Shown: positions 1 to 6,903, counted from the stretch's first letter. The stretch: 7,723 nt of DNA from Paracoccaceae bacterium (GCA_029881635.1 JAOUMG010000073.1:1-7723); one strand, 5' to 3'. Numbers and translations: made by a program. Notes: a model not told the origin generated them from the letters alone.

Positions 1-1
1 C

Positions 2-466
2 GGAATGGATGAAGGTCAGGTTTTGGATGTTTCCGGCCATACCCGCGGTCATATCGCCTTTTACTTTCCGCAATCTCATGTGGTCTTTACCGCCGATAGT
101 CTGATGGCCCTTGGATGCGGACGACTTTTCGAGGGGACGCCCGCCGAAATGTGGGCGAGCCTTTCAAAGCTGGCGGTGCTGCCGCCTGACACATTGGTTT
201 GTTCGGGGCATGAATACACCCAATCCAATGCCCGTTTTGCCCTGACCATTGAACCCGCCAATCCAGCGCTTATATCACGGTCACAAGAAATTTCCGCCGC
301 CCGGGCAGCCGGGCATCCGACAATCCCCTCAACCCTTGCTCAGGAACTGGCCACCAACCCATTCTTGCGCGCAAACCTGCCGCAGGTAAAGGCCGCTATC
401 GGCCAACCGGACGCCAGCGACATCGACGCTTTCGCGGAAATCCGTAGACGCAAAGACAAATTCTGA
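2..466 (+). CDS. gloB: Hydroxyacylglutathione hydrolase (glyoxalase II), C-terminal part
   Basis: This gene is cut by the left window edge: the reading frame is open from base 2 to the TGA at 464-466, and about 154 residues are visible of the usual roughly 255. The enzyme hydrolyses S-D-lactoylglutathione to D-lactate and glutathione, the second step of methylglyoxal detoxification in the cytoplasm. Visible family marks are the metal-ligand His in HTRGH (38-52), the bridging Asp in FTADS (codon 95-97), the GCGRLFEGTP segment, the last metal-ligand His and the substrate-binding Tyr in GHEYT (His codon 209-211). The C-terminal RRRKDKF matches the Arg/Lys glutathione-contacting tail of the family. 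The N-terminal THxHxDH metal motif must lie upstream of the window, so an intact active site cannot be confirmed. The ATG at 5 is an internal Met, not the start. No convincing terminator follows it. Confidence 0.93.
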   Translation, partial: GMDEGQVLDVSGHTRGHIAFYFPQSHVVFTADSLMALGCGRLFEGTPAEMWASLSKLAVLPPDTLVCSGHEYTQSNARFALTIEPANPALISRSQEISAARAAGHPTIPSTLAQELATNPFLRANLPQVKAAIGQPDASDIDAFAEIRRRKDKF

Positions 467-507
467 CCTTCACGCGGTTTTTCAGATAGTCGCAATACGA
501 TCACATT

Positions 508-537
508 TTGGGCAACCGGGCGCAGAATGGACATAAT
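508..537 (+). promoter_or_regulatory. Candidate sigma-70-type promoter for clpA
   Basis: A -35-like TTGGGC (508-513) and a -10-like CATAAT (532-537, five of six consensus bases) are separated by 18 bases in the gap between gloB and clpA. Transcription would start near 544, giving a leader of about 105 bases before the GTG start. The -35 matches only three of six positions, so this is a plausible but unproven promoter. A CCCTTGAA box at 549-556, resembling a heat-shock sigma-32 -35 element, lies just downstream, but no matching -10 was found. Confidence 0.35.
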
Positions 538-634
538 CTGGCAGAAAACCCTTGAAGCTGCCCGAATTCCACCGAAGTTTAAGGTTATGAGGCAAAGGTA
601 GGCCAGGGCGAAAACGTCCGTCCCACCAGAATGA

Positions 635-640
635 AAGGAG
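635..640 (+). promoter_or_regulatory. Ribosome binding site that fixes the clpA start
   Basis: AAGGAG lies 8 bases upstream of the GTG at 649-651, an ideal Shine-Dalgarno position. It sits inside the first codons that would be translated if the ATG at 631 were the start. That ATG has no comparable purine-rich site in front of it. The site therefore argues for initiation at GTG 649. Confidence 0.75.
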
Positions 641-648
641 CCCGCAAG

Positions 649-2970
649 GTGCCGTCATTTTCGAATACGCTGGAACAGGCCATCCATGCTGCGTTGGCGC
701 TCGCCAATGCGCGCAGGCATGAGCTTGCTACCCTCGAACATCTGCTCCTTTCCCTGATTGATGAGCCTGAGGCCGCCAAGGTCATGCGCGCCTGCTCCGT
801 CGACATCGAGGAATTGCGGCGCACGCTGGTTGAATTCATCGACGATGATCTGTCGACATTGGTAACGGATGTAGACGGATCTGAAGCGGTGCCAACGGCT
901 GCCTTTCAGCGCGTCATCCAGCGCGCGGCGATCCATGTTCAAAGCTCTGGACGCTCCGAGGTGACAGGTGCCAATGTGCTGGTCGCGATATTTGCCGAGC
1001 GTGAAAGCAACGCCGCCTATTTCCTGCAAGAACAGGATATGACACGCTACGATGCGGTGAACTTCATCGCCCATGGCGTGGCCAAGGACCCGAGTTTCGG
1101 GGAAACCCGGCCCGTAACCGGGGCGCAAGACCATGACGGTCCGGGCCATGCCGAGACTGAAGGCGAGGGCAAGGAATCGGCGCTGGCCAAATACTGCGTT
1201 GATCTGAACGCCAAATCGGCGAAGGGCGACGTTGACCCGCTGATCGGGCGCGATGCCGAAGTGGAGCGCTGCATTCAGGTCCTGTGCCGACGCCGCAAAA
1301 ACAACCCTCTTCTGGTCGGCGATCCCGGTGTCGGGAAAACAGCCATTGCCGAAGGTCTGGCGCTGAAAATCACCCGCGGTGAAACCCCGGATGTGCTGTC
1401 GAAATCGACGATCTATTCGCTCGACATGGGCGCGCTTCTGGCTGGAACCCGCTATCGCGGGGATTTCGAGGAACGACTGAAGGCAGTCGTCTCGGAACTG
1501 GAAAATCACCCTGATGGGATTTTGTTCATCGACGAGATTCACACGGTGATCGGGGCCGGCGCCACATCAGGTGGTGCCATGGATGCGTCGAACCTGCTCA
1601 AACCTGCCTTGCAGGGCGGCAAACTGCGCTGCATGGGTTCGACCACATATAAGGAGTTTCGCCAGCATTTCGAAAAGGATCGGGCGCTGAGCCGCCGGTT
1701 CCAGAAGATTGATGTCAATGAACCTTCAGTCGATGATACGATCAAGATCCTGATGGGGCTGAAACCCTATTTCGAAAAGCATCACGAACTCCGTTATACG
1801 CATGATGCGATCAAGTCGGCGGTAGAACTGTCGGCGCGTTACATTCATGACCGCAAACTACCTGATAAGGCGATCGACGTGATCGATGAGGCCGGCGCTG
1901 CCCAGCATCTGGTGGCGGAAAGCAAACGCCGCAAGACCATCGGGCCGAAAGAGATTGAGGCCGTGGTGGCCAAAATCGCCCGCATCCCACCCAAGAACGT
2001 GTCCAAGGACGATGCCGAGATATTGAAGGACCTGGAAAAGACGCTCAAGCGTGTTGTCTTCGGGCAAGACAAGGCGATCACGGCGCTTGCCTCGGCCATC
2101 AAGCTGGCGCGTGCAGGCTTGCGGGAACCCGAAAAGCCCATCGGCAACTACCTCTTTGCGGGGCCGACGGGTGTGGGCAAGACGGAAGTGGCCAAGCAAC
2201 TGGCAGATTCGCTGGGTGTCGAGTTGTTGCGCTTTGACATGTCGGAATACATGGAAAAGCACGCCGTCAGCCGCCTGATCGGCGCACCGCCGGGCTATGT
2301 CGGCTTTGATCAGGGCGGCATGCTGACGGACGGTGTCGATCAGCATCCGCATTGCGTGCTCTTGCTGGACGAAATGGAAAAGGCGCATCCGGATGTCTAC
2401 AACATTCTCTTGCAGGTGATGGATCATGGCAAACTCACCGATCACAACGGCCGGACGGTAGATTTCCGCAATGTGATCCTGATCATGACGTCGAATGCCG
2501 GCGCCTCGGAAATGGCAAAATCCGCCATCGGTTTTGGCCGCGACAAGCGTGAGGGCGAGGATACGGCGGCAATCGAACGCACCTTCACGCCGGAATTCCG
2601 CAACCGTCTGGATGCGATCATTTCCTTTGCCGCACTGCCGCGTGAGGTCATTCTGCAAGTGGTGGAGAAGTTCGTATTGCAGCTTGAGGCACAGCTGATG
2701 GATCGCCACGTACATATTGAGCTGACGCCCGAAGCTGCTGGCTGGCTGGCCGAAAAGGGTTACGACGACCGGATGGGTGCGCGGCCCCTGGCCCGGGTCA
2801 TTCAGGAACATATCAAGAAGCCGCTGGCCGAAGAATTGCTGTTTGGCAAACTTATGAAGGGCGGTGTGGTTCAGGTCGTGCTGAAAGATGGCGCAATCGA
2901 GTTGAAGATCGGAGAACCGGAAAAGCGGCAGATATCCGGCAGCAAACCGCCACTCTTGACCGCCGAATAG
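649..2970 (+). CDS. clpA: ATP-dependent Clp protease ATP-binding subunit ClpA
   Basis: ClpA is the hexameric AAA+ unfoldase that recognises substrates, often N-end-rule substrates through ClpS, and threads them into ClpP in the cytoplasm. With the GTG start the protein is 773 residues (E. coli about 758). In order it has a double Clp N-domain (about 1-145), a charged linker, AAA-1 with Walker A GDPGVGKT (224-231) and Walker B FIDE (293-296), a second AAA module with Walker A GPTGVGKT (505-512), Walker B LLLDE (571-575), sensor-1 MTSN (613-616), arginine-finger segment FRNRLD (650-655) and sensor-2 GAR (710-712). An IGF tripeptide at 627-629 is the ClpP-docking loop, so it should work with ClpP, unlike ClpB. 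The start was chosen because AAGGAG lies 8 bases before the GTG and because the family normally begins (M)PSFSxTLEQAI. No clpS lies directly upstream as it does in E. coli. All motifs look intact. Confidence 0.97.
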   Translation: MPSFSNTLEQAIHAALALANARRHELATLEHLLLSLIDEPEAAKVMRACSVDIEELRRTLVEFIDDDLSTLVTDVDGSEAVPTAAFQRVIQRAAIHVQSSGRSEVTGANVLVAIFAERESNAAYFLQEQDMTRYDAVNFIAHGVAKDPSFGETRPVTGAQDHDGPGHAETEGEGKESALAKYCVDLNAKSAKGDVDPLIGRDAEVERCIQVLCRRRKNNPLLVGDPGVGKTAIAEGLALKITRGETPDVLSKSTIYSLDMGALLAGTRYRGDFEERLKAVVSELENHPDGILFIDEIHTVIGAGATSGGAMDASNLLKPALQGGKLRCMGSTTYKEFRQHFEKDRALSRRFQKIDVNEPSVDDTIKILMGLKPYFEKHHELRYTHDAIKSAVELSARYIHDRKLPDKAIDVIDEAGAAQHLVAESKRRKTIGPKEIEAVVAKIARIPPKNVSKDDAEILKDLEKTLKRVVFGQDKAITALASAIKLARAGLREPEKPIGNYLFAGPTGVGKTEVAKQLADSLGVELLRFDMSEYMEKHAVSRLIGAPPGYVGFDQGGMLTDGVDQHPHCVLLLDEMEKAHPDVYNILLQVMDHGKLTDHNGRTVDFRNVILIMTSNAGASEMAKSAIGFGRDKREGEDTAAIERTFTPEFRNRLDAIISFAALPREVILQVVEKFVLQLEAQLMDRHVHIELTPEAAGWLAEKGYDDRMGARPLARVIQEHIKKPLAEELLFGKLMKGGVVQVVLKDGAIELKIGEPEKRQISGSKPPLLTAE

Positions 2971-2990
2971 AGATCTTCGATCTGCTGATA

Positions 2991-3047
2991 CGTCAGGCCA
3001 GGCCCATTGAGGGCCCGGCCTGACGGCCTCCGGCGGGAATATTTATC
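2991..3047 (+). terminator. Transcription terminator after clpA
   Basis: A near-perfect inverted repeat starts 20 bases after the clpA stop. The left arm 2991-3005 and right arm 3011-3025 pair at 14 of 15 positions (one A-C mismatch) around an ATTGA loop. The arms are G/C-rich, and the AT-rich GAATATTTATC follows after a CCTCCGGCGG spacer, so the U-tract is weak and displaced. A small hairpin AGATC-TTC-GATCT (2971-2983) sits directly after the stop codon. The hairpin is certain from the sequence; its terminator role is inferred from its place at the end of clpA facing a convergent gene. Confidence 0.75.
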
Positions 3048-3059
3048 AAAAGAAGAAGC
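3036..3059 (+). repeat. Gene-end element, forward copy (GGAATATTT...AAAAGAAGAA)
   Basis: This 24-base stretch begins GGAATATTTAT and ends AAAAGAAGAAGC. It matches the reverse complement of 3096-3119 at 21 of 24 positions. It sits just beyond the clpA terminator hairpin. From memory, similar strings after G/C hairpins are frequent at gene ends in Rhodobacterales genomes; that recollection was not checked here. Confidence 0.6.
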
Positions 3060-3095
3060 GATCAGAAGATGATTGGTGAAACCGCCTATTGCCTG

Positions 3096-3119
3096 GTTTC
3101 TTCTTTTTAAAAATATTCC
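3096..3119 (-). repeat. Gene-end element, inverted copy
   Basis: Read on the minus strand this is GGAATATTTTT followed by AAAAAGAAGAAAC, the mirrored partner of 3036-3059 with three mismatches. It supplies the TTTTT run (3113-3109) of the terminator of the minus-strand gene pair. The two copies point at each other across 36 bases. Confidence 0.6.
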
Positions 3120-3163
3120 GGGGGACGTCCTCGCAATCTGCGAGGACGGGGGGCAGCGCCCCC
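3104..3163 (-). terminator. Two-hairpin terminator of the motor-like gene pair
   Basis: Transcription from the minus-strand pair meets two perfect hairpins after the stop at 3179-3181. The first has a six-base stem of G and C at 3149-3154 and 3158-3163 with a three-base loop. The second has GTCCTCGCA and TGCGAGGAC arms (3127-3147, extendable by one pair to 3126-3148) with a three-base loop. On the minus strand these are followed by CCCCCGGAATATTTTT, which provides a run of five U. Position, stem strength and U-tract all fit an intrinsic terminator. Confidence 0.8.
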
Positions 3164-3178
3164 AAACATCGCCGGATG

Positions 3179-4984
3179 TCAGCGCTCAGTCAGCTTCAGC
3201 TCGATGCGGCGGTTTTGGGCACGCGCCTCGGCGCTGTCGTCATTGGCGACAGGCCAGTATTCGCCGAAACCGGTAGCCGCCAGCCGCTCCGGTGGAAATC
3301 CGAGCGTATTTTGCATGAAGCGAACAACTGAAAGTGCGCGGCCCTGGCTGAGTTCCCAGTTGTCGCTGTATTTACCGGTTCCGGCCAGTGGGACATTGTC
3401 AGTGTGTCCATCGACGCGGATGATCCAGTCGATTTCAGGCGGGATAGCGGCGGCGATTTCCTGCAAGATCGCCACCACACCAGCGATCTGGCTGCGGCCC
3501 TCGGCGGCAAGATCGGCCGAGGCCGGTTCAAACAATACTTCGGACGAAAAGACGAAGCGGTCACCCACAACACGCACGCCTTCGCGCCCCGCCAGCACTT
3601 CAGACAGCTTGCCAAAGAATTCCGACCGGTACCGCGACAGTTGCTTGGTTTCGGCCTTGAGCGCCTCCGCCTCGGCTGCCAGCGCTTTGGCTTCCTCCTC
3701 AAGACGGATCTTTTCGGCCTCTTCGAGTTCCGCGCGGCGTCTTTGCTCTGATGCCACTTGGGCCAGAGCGGAGTTGAGCTGGGTACCCAGCGCTTCGATC
3801 TGGACCTTGGCATCGCTGTCCTTGGCCGCCGAGGCATCCAGCAGCCCCTGCAATGTGCCAAGTTGGCTGCGCAGCGCCGTCACCTGTTCGTTCAGGAGCG
3901 CCACCTTGCGCGCGGCTTCGGCCGAAACAGCCTTTTCGGCGGCAAGCGCGCTATCGGCGGTTGCCAGCAATGCTGCGCGTTCCTCGGCTTCGGTGAGCGA
4001 TGTACCCGCAGCCGCTTCGGCAGCGCGCTTGGCTGCAAAGGCCGCTGCAAGCTGTCGTTCCATTTCCGCCCGGGTTTCCTCGAAAGCGGCTTGGTCCGCC
4101 GCAACGGCAGCCTTTGCAGCCGCCAATTCTTCGGCGGTTGCCGATTGCGCCAGAAGGGCCGCGGCAAGTTTGCTGTCCATATCCTTGCGGGCCGTGTTCG
4201 CAGCCGCAAGAAGTGTCAGCGTTTCTTCAGCGCGGCGGCGCTGTTCCTCGAGCGCCAGCGTCATTGAGGTCAGTTCATCATCCGCGCCTTTGAGTTTTTC
4301 ACGCAAGGCTGCAGCGGCAGCGGCCTCGGTCAGTTGTGCGGTCTCGGCCTCGTTCAGGCGGGCTGCAGTTGCGTCTCGCTCCGCCTTCAGATCAGCCGCC
4401 AGAAGCTCGAGCGCTTCGCGTCGGGCTGCATTGAGACGGGCAGCTTCGGCCTGGGCATCGATTTCGGCGCGCGCCTGTGCCACCGCAAGGTTGAGCGCCT
4501 CCTGGGCCGTCAGAAGCTGGGCGCGCGATTCATTGAGGTCGGCGATTTCCAGGCGCGCCGCGTCACGTTCGCTAAGCAGGGTGGCGACCTGCGATTCAAA
4601 ATCAGTGATCTTGGCCTCGGCTGCGGAAAGCTTGGAAGTTTGGCCTTCGATCTGCGTTGTCAGGGTAGCAATCAGGGCTGATTGCCGGTCTGCAGCAGAA
4701 AGCGCGCTGGACAGGTCGGCATTGAGGCCGGACACCTCTGTTTCCAGCCCTGCCGAACGGTCCCGTTCGAGGCCCAAGGCTTCGGCCAGGCCGGAAACCT
4801 GTACAGACAATTCATCAAGTTCATGATCCTGCGTATTGATGGTTTCGCGAAGGGAAAACTGCACGATCATGAAAATCGTCAGCACGAACATCAGCACCAT
4901 CAGAAGTGCGGTCATCGCATCGACAAAACCGGGCCAGATCGCTGTCGAAAACCTCTGTGCGTTGCGCCCGCCTGCCAGTGCCAT
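3179..4984 (-). CDS. MotB/OmpA-like peptidoglycan-binding membrane protein with long coiled coil
   Basis: This is a 601-residue inner-membrane protein. A short N-terminus is followed by one membrane helix (about 20-43). Asp22 in FVDAMTAL lies at the cytoplasmic start of this helix, where MotB (Asp32), TolR (Asp23) and ExbD (Asp25) carry their proton-binding Asp. Residues about 46-455 are Ala/Glu/Leu/Arg-rich heptad sequence, predicted coiled coil. The C-terminal domain (about 475-601) is an OmpA/MotB peptidoglycan-binding fold with DGHTDN (525-530), NWELSQGRA (542-550), ATGFGE and a closing RRIELKL. Asp541 and Arg549 are near the positions that hold diaminopimelate in OmpA. The start ATG lies two bases after the TGA of the upstream channel gene, with GAGG six bases before it, indicating translational coupling. 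It should be the stator-type partner of that channel, anchored to the cell wall. It is not flagellar MotB (far too long, no flagellar neighbours). The cellular process is unknown. Confidence 0.88.
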   Translation of the reverse strand: MALAGGRNAQRFSTAIWPGFVDAMTALLMVLMFVLTIFMIVQFSLRETINTQDHELDELSVQVSGLAEALGLERDRSAGLETEVSGLNADLSSALSAADRQSALIATLTTQIEGQTSKLSAAEAKITDFESQVATLLSERDAARLEIADLNESRAQLLTAQEALNLAVAQARAEIDAQAEAARLNAARREALELLAADLKAERDATAARLNEAETAQLTEAAAAAALREKLKGADDELTSMTLALEEQRRRAEETLTLLAAANTARKDMDSKLAAALLAQSATAEELAAAKAAVAADQAAFEETRAEMERQLAAAFAAKRAAEAAAGTSLTEAEERAALLATADSALAAEKAVSAEAARKVALLNEQVTALRSQLGTLQGLLDASAAKDSDAKVQIEALGTQLNSALAQVASEQRRRAELEEAEKIRLEEEAKALAAEAEALKAETKQLSRYRSEFFGKLSEVLAGREGVRVVGDRFVFSSEVLFEPASADLAAEGRSQIAGVVAILQEIAAAIPPEIDWIIRVDGHTDNVPLAGTGKYSDNWELSQGRALSVVRFMQNTLGFPPERLAATGFGEYWPVANDDSAEARAQNRRIELKLTER

Positions 4985-4986
4985 CG

Positions 4987-6195
4987 TCAGCCTCGCCGTG
5001 CCGGACCAGGACCGGCATCAATCCGCGCCAACGTGCGCACTGCTCGGGTCAGTTCGGCCAGATCACCGCGCAGATCTGCGATACTTTCCTGGCGTCCGGC
5101 AGCCACCTCTTCCAATAGCCGCAGCAACTGCACATCGATGGACCGCAGCCGCATCCGGCTTTCGGCGTCGACGCCTTCCAGGGTGGCACCGGGTTCTGTG
5201 GGGGCCTTGGCCGCAAGCGCGAGCATCTTTTCCTGGCCTTCTGCAATGCGCTTGAGTGTATCGCCGGAACCCGCTTCGGCGGATAGCTCATTGGCCAGGC
5301 TTTCGACGGCGGCAGCGACCCCTTCCAGAGTTTCATTGATGGAGTCGCGTTCAGCAGCCGATTGCACCAGAATGGATTGCAGCACCGAAACCTGTTCGGC
5401 CATATGATCCATGCCCTTGAGGACCAGGTGGTTATCGCTGCCACCTTCACCCCCTTCGCCCGCAAAGCTGAGCCGGGTGAACGACGTCATCCATTCTTCC
5501 AATTCGCGGTAAAAACGGTTCTGACCGTGGCTGGCAAAAAGCTCCAGCAGGCCGACCACAAGCGAACCGGCAAGACCGAGCAGCGATGAGGAAAACGCCG
5601 TGCCCATGCCACCCAGCTGCGCCTCAAGCCCGGTCATCAGCTTATCGAAAACCTGCATGCTGCTTTCGCCTTCCTGGGGCGCAAGTGCACGGATCGTATC
5701 GACCACCGCCGGGACGGTGGTGGCCAATCCGTAGAACGTTCCGAGCAGGCCGAGGAAAATCAGCAGGCTGGTGAGATAGCGGGTGATGTCGCGGGCTTCG
5801 TCGATGCGGGTGGCGACGGATTCAAGGATCGAGCGGGCCGATGAATTCGAAATCTGGCTTGTATGCTTGCCGCGTGAGCGCAAGAGCGCTGCCAATGGTG
5901 CCAGCATTCGCGGCGCGATGGTCAGTTCATGGCCGGGTCGTTCTGCGGCAAAACCCTCGATCCAGTTGACCGAACTGACGAGTTGCGCGACCTGCCAGAA
6001 ACAGGTCATCACACCCAGGATGAAGACCCCCAGAATGAACCCGTTAAGGTAAGGGTTGGCCAGAAAGATCGCAAAAATGCGCCCATAGGCAAAATAGGCA
6101 CCTGTGCTGACCAGAACCACGACCAGCAACATCAAGGCGATCTGTCTTACGGGCTGCGAAAAAAGCAGCACGGCCTCACGCACGGGTTTGTCCAT
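4987..6195 (-). CDS. MotA/TolQ/ExbB-family proton channel protein with coiled-coil tail
   Basis: With the ATG at 6195 this is a 402-residue inner-membrane protein. Four hydrophobic helices are visible: about 18-41, 50-73, 141-165 and 200-222. The cytoplasmic part between the second and third helices and the family signatures LGLLGTFYGL (148-157) and MGTAFSSSLLGLAGSL (197-212) place it in the MotA/TolQ/ExbB family. Ser residues stand near the place where TolQ/ExbB usually have Thr-Thr in the last helix. A Gly/Glu-rich linker (245-255) leads to a helical, probably coiled-coil tail (about 262-395), which would be cytoplasmic in a MotA-like topology. The tail is absent from ordinary ExbB/TolQ. 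A TTG at 6237 extends the frame by 14 residues, but it is a poor codon and lies within the -10 of a good promoter, so the ATG is preferred. It is coupled to the downstream OmpA-like gene. Likely role: proton-driven channel subunit of a wall-anchored motor; the purpose is unknown. Confidence 0.88.
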   Translation of the reverse strand: MDKPVREAVLLFSQPVRQIALMLLVVVLVSTGAYFAYGRIFAIFLANPYLNGFILGVFILGVMTCFWQVAQLVSSVNWIEGFAAERPGHELTIAPRMLAPLAALLRSRGKHTSQISNSSARSILESVATRIDEARDITRYLTSLLIFLGLLGTFYGLATTVPAVVDTIRALAPQEGESSMQVFDKLMTGLEAQLGGMGTAFSSSLLGLAGSLVVGLLELFASHGQNRFYRELEEWMTSFTRLSFAGEGGEGGSDNHLVLKGMDHMAEQVSVLQSILVQSAAERDSINETLEGVAAAVESLANELSAEAGSGDTLKRIAEGQEKMLALAAKAPTEPGATLEGVDAESRMRLRSIDVQLLRLLEEVAAGRQESIADLRGDLAELTRAVRTLARIDAGPGPARRG

Positions 6196-6206
6196 CTGGA
6201 GCGCTA

Positions 6207-6211
6207 CCCCT
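6207..6211 (-). promoter_or_regulatory. Possible ribosome binding site of the channel gene
   Basis: On the minus strand AGGGG lies 11 bases before the ATG at 6195. The spacing is somewhat long but usable. It supports the ATG over the TTG at 6237, which this site could not serve. Confidence 0.4.
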
Positions 6212-6233
6212 GTCCATATTTTTCGTTGCTGGC

Positions 6234-6262
6234 ACAATATGCGCTACTGTCGCTGCTGCCAA
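6234..6262 (-). promoter_or_regulatory. Promoter of the channel/OmpA-like gene pair
   Basis: On the minus strand TTGGCA (6262-6257, five of six bases of TTGACA) is followed after exactly 17 bases by TATTGT (6239-6234, four of six of TATAAT). It lies in the 102-base gap between chaC and the channel gene. Transcription would begin near 6227, giving a leader of about 32 bases. It suggests the pair is transcribed as its own unit even if chaC transcripts also read through, since no clear terminator follows chaC. Confidence 0.55.
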
Positions 6263-6297
6263 GCTGTATTGGCCCCTTATCGGGTTGCGGCACGGTT

Positions 6298-6846
6298 TTA
6301 GCCGAAAGAAGGGTCGGAAACCAAAGCCCGAACCTTCGCCGCGAGCCAGTCGAGATCCGGATCGGCAATGCCGAGTTCCGCCAAATGTGCGGCGGTATTC
6401 CAGAGGTATTCGGTGTTGGGACCACGTCCGCCGATAGCCTTTGCAATGATCTCGGCCTGTTCGACCAGACTGAGTTGGCCGCAATATTGCACGTGATCAG
6501 GGTCAATGACATAGGCCACGGCCTCAACCTGCCGCCCGTCATTCAGCGCAAGCGGCAACGTCTTTTCGAGATAGGCGGATGAAACCAGTTCACGTTCGCG
6601 CAGGTAGGTCAGGGTTTGGTCGCGATCGGCAGGTGCCACCGAAAATGCTACGCCATCGCAATGGCTGTCGGCGTAACGGTCAAGCGCCAGCACCAACCCC
6701 GGCTGATCGACCGTGCCACGGTGGTGAATCGAGCGCATACAAAATGACCGATGCCAACCCGAAAGCCGTGCCTGCACCCGTTCCTGATAGGCAAAACCCG
6801 GCTCCCAGAGGAGCGAGCCGTAGCCGAAGACCCACAAAGATTTCAT
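6298..6846 (-). CDS. chaC: Glutathione-specific gamma-glutamylcyclotransferase (ChaC-like)
   Basis: The 182-residue product matches the ChaC family. These cytoplasmic enzymes cleave glutathione to 5-oxoproline and cysteinylglycine, so they lower the glutathione pool and release its amino acids. The N-terminal VFGYGSLLW (6-14) is the substrate-binding YGSL loop. Glu86 in RERELVSSAY aligns with the catalytic Glu of the family, which lies six residues before a conserved Tyr (here Tyr92). Other family features are the WHRSFCMRS segment (31-39), a VEAVAYVIDP strand near 107-116, and a C-terminal helical part with NTEYLWNT. The length is normal for small bacterial members (E. coli ChaC is somewhat longer). 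It starts at ATG 6846, divergent from the DUF2125 gene, with only a weak Shine-Dalgarno (GGGTAGGGC directly before the ATG). It ends with TAA at 6300-6298. Specific activity towards glutathione is inferred from the family. Confidence 0.9.
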   Translation of the reverse strand: MKSLWVFGYGSLLWEPGFAYQERVQARLSGWHRSFCMRSIHHRGTVDQPGLVLALDRYADSHCDGVAFSVAPADRDQTLTYLRERELVSSAYLEKTLPLALNDGRQVEAVAYVIDPDHVQYCGQLSLVEQAEIIAKAIGGRGPNTEYLWNTAAHLAELGIADPDLDWLAAKVRALVSDPSFG

Positions 6847-6876
6847 GCCCTACCCGCTGGTTCTTGCCTTGCCCCG

Positions 6877-6903
6877 TCTATAAACAGCATCGCGAGGCAA
6901 CAA
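6877..6903 (-). promoter_or_regulatory. Possible chaC promoter
   Basis: On the minus strand TTGTTG (6903-6898) and TATAGA (6882-6877) are separated by 15 bases, shorter than the ideal 17. The leader to ATG 6846 would be about 25 bases. The -10 shares its TATA core with the candidate -10 of the opposite gene. This is a weak match, supported mainly by position. Confidence 0.3.
6879..6884 (+). promoter_or_regulatory. Possible -10 element for the DUF2125 gene
   Basis: TATAAA lies 35 bases before the ATG at 6920, in the 73-base divergent gap. No good -35 is present at 16-18 bases (CTGGTT at 6857-6862 is the nearest). Transcription would begin near 6891. Only the -10 is persuasive. Confidence 0.3.

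Noticed and set aside
549..580. A complete sigma-32 heat-shock promoter before clpA.
   Set aside because: CCCTTGAA is a good -35, but no CCCCAT- or CYTAT-type -10 lies at the right distance. It is kept only as a half site.
655..1542. A long minus-strand open frame of 295 codons opposite the first half of clpA; a similar one of 317 codons lies at 1858-2811.
   Set aside because: Both lie entirely opposite well-conserved clpA sequence, show no recognisable domains, and have no supporting start context.
3073..3331. Small + strand open frames (67 and 80 codons) after clpA.
   Set aside because: They run through the terminator hairpins and into the antisense of the OmpA-like gene, and lack a ribosome site or recognisable sequence.
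3204..4826. A 540-codon open frame on the + strand, rich in Ser, Ala and Arg.
   Set aside because: It is wholly antisense to the OmpA-like coiled-coil gene. Ala/Glu/Leu-rich coding sequence with high G+C leaves antisense frames free of stops. The composition is low-complexity and has no family motif.
3179..6195. Zorya anti-phage defence system (ZorA/ZorB).
   Set aside because: The MotA-like plus OmpA-like arrangement and the cytoplasmic tail resemble ZorAB, but no ZorC, ZorD or ZorE-like gene is adjacent. The OmpA-like partner has a much longer periplasmic coiled coil than ZorB, and the surroundings are housekeeping genes.
3179..6195. Flagellar motAB, tolQR or exbBD.
   Set aside because: Protein lengths, the long coiled coils and the absence of flagellar, tolA/tolB/pal or tonB genes do not fit, though the families are related.
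6196..6237. A 14-residue N-terminal extension of the channel protein from a TTG at 6237.
   Set aside because: TTG is a rare start, the codon falls in the -10 of a good promoter, and ATG 6195 gives the expected MDKPVREAV-type N-terminus with a plausible Shine-Dalgarno.
6266..6297. Terminator after chaC.
   Set aside because: Only a three-base CCC/GGG pairing is visible in this stretch, with no U-run after it.
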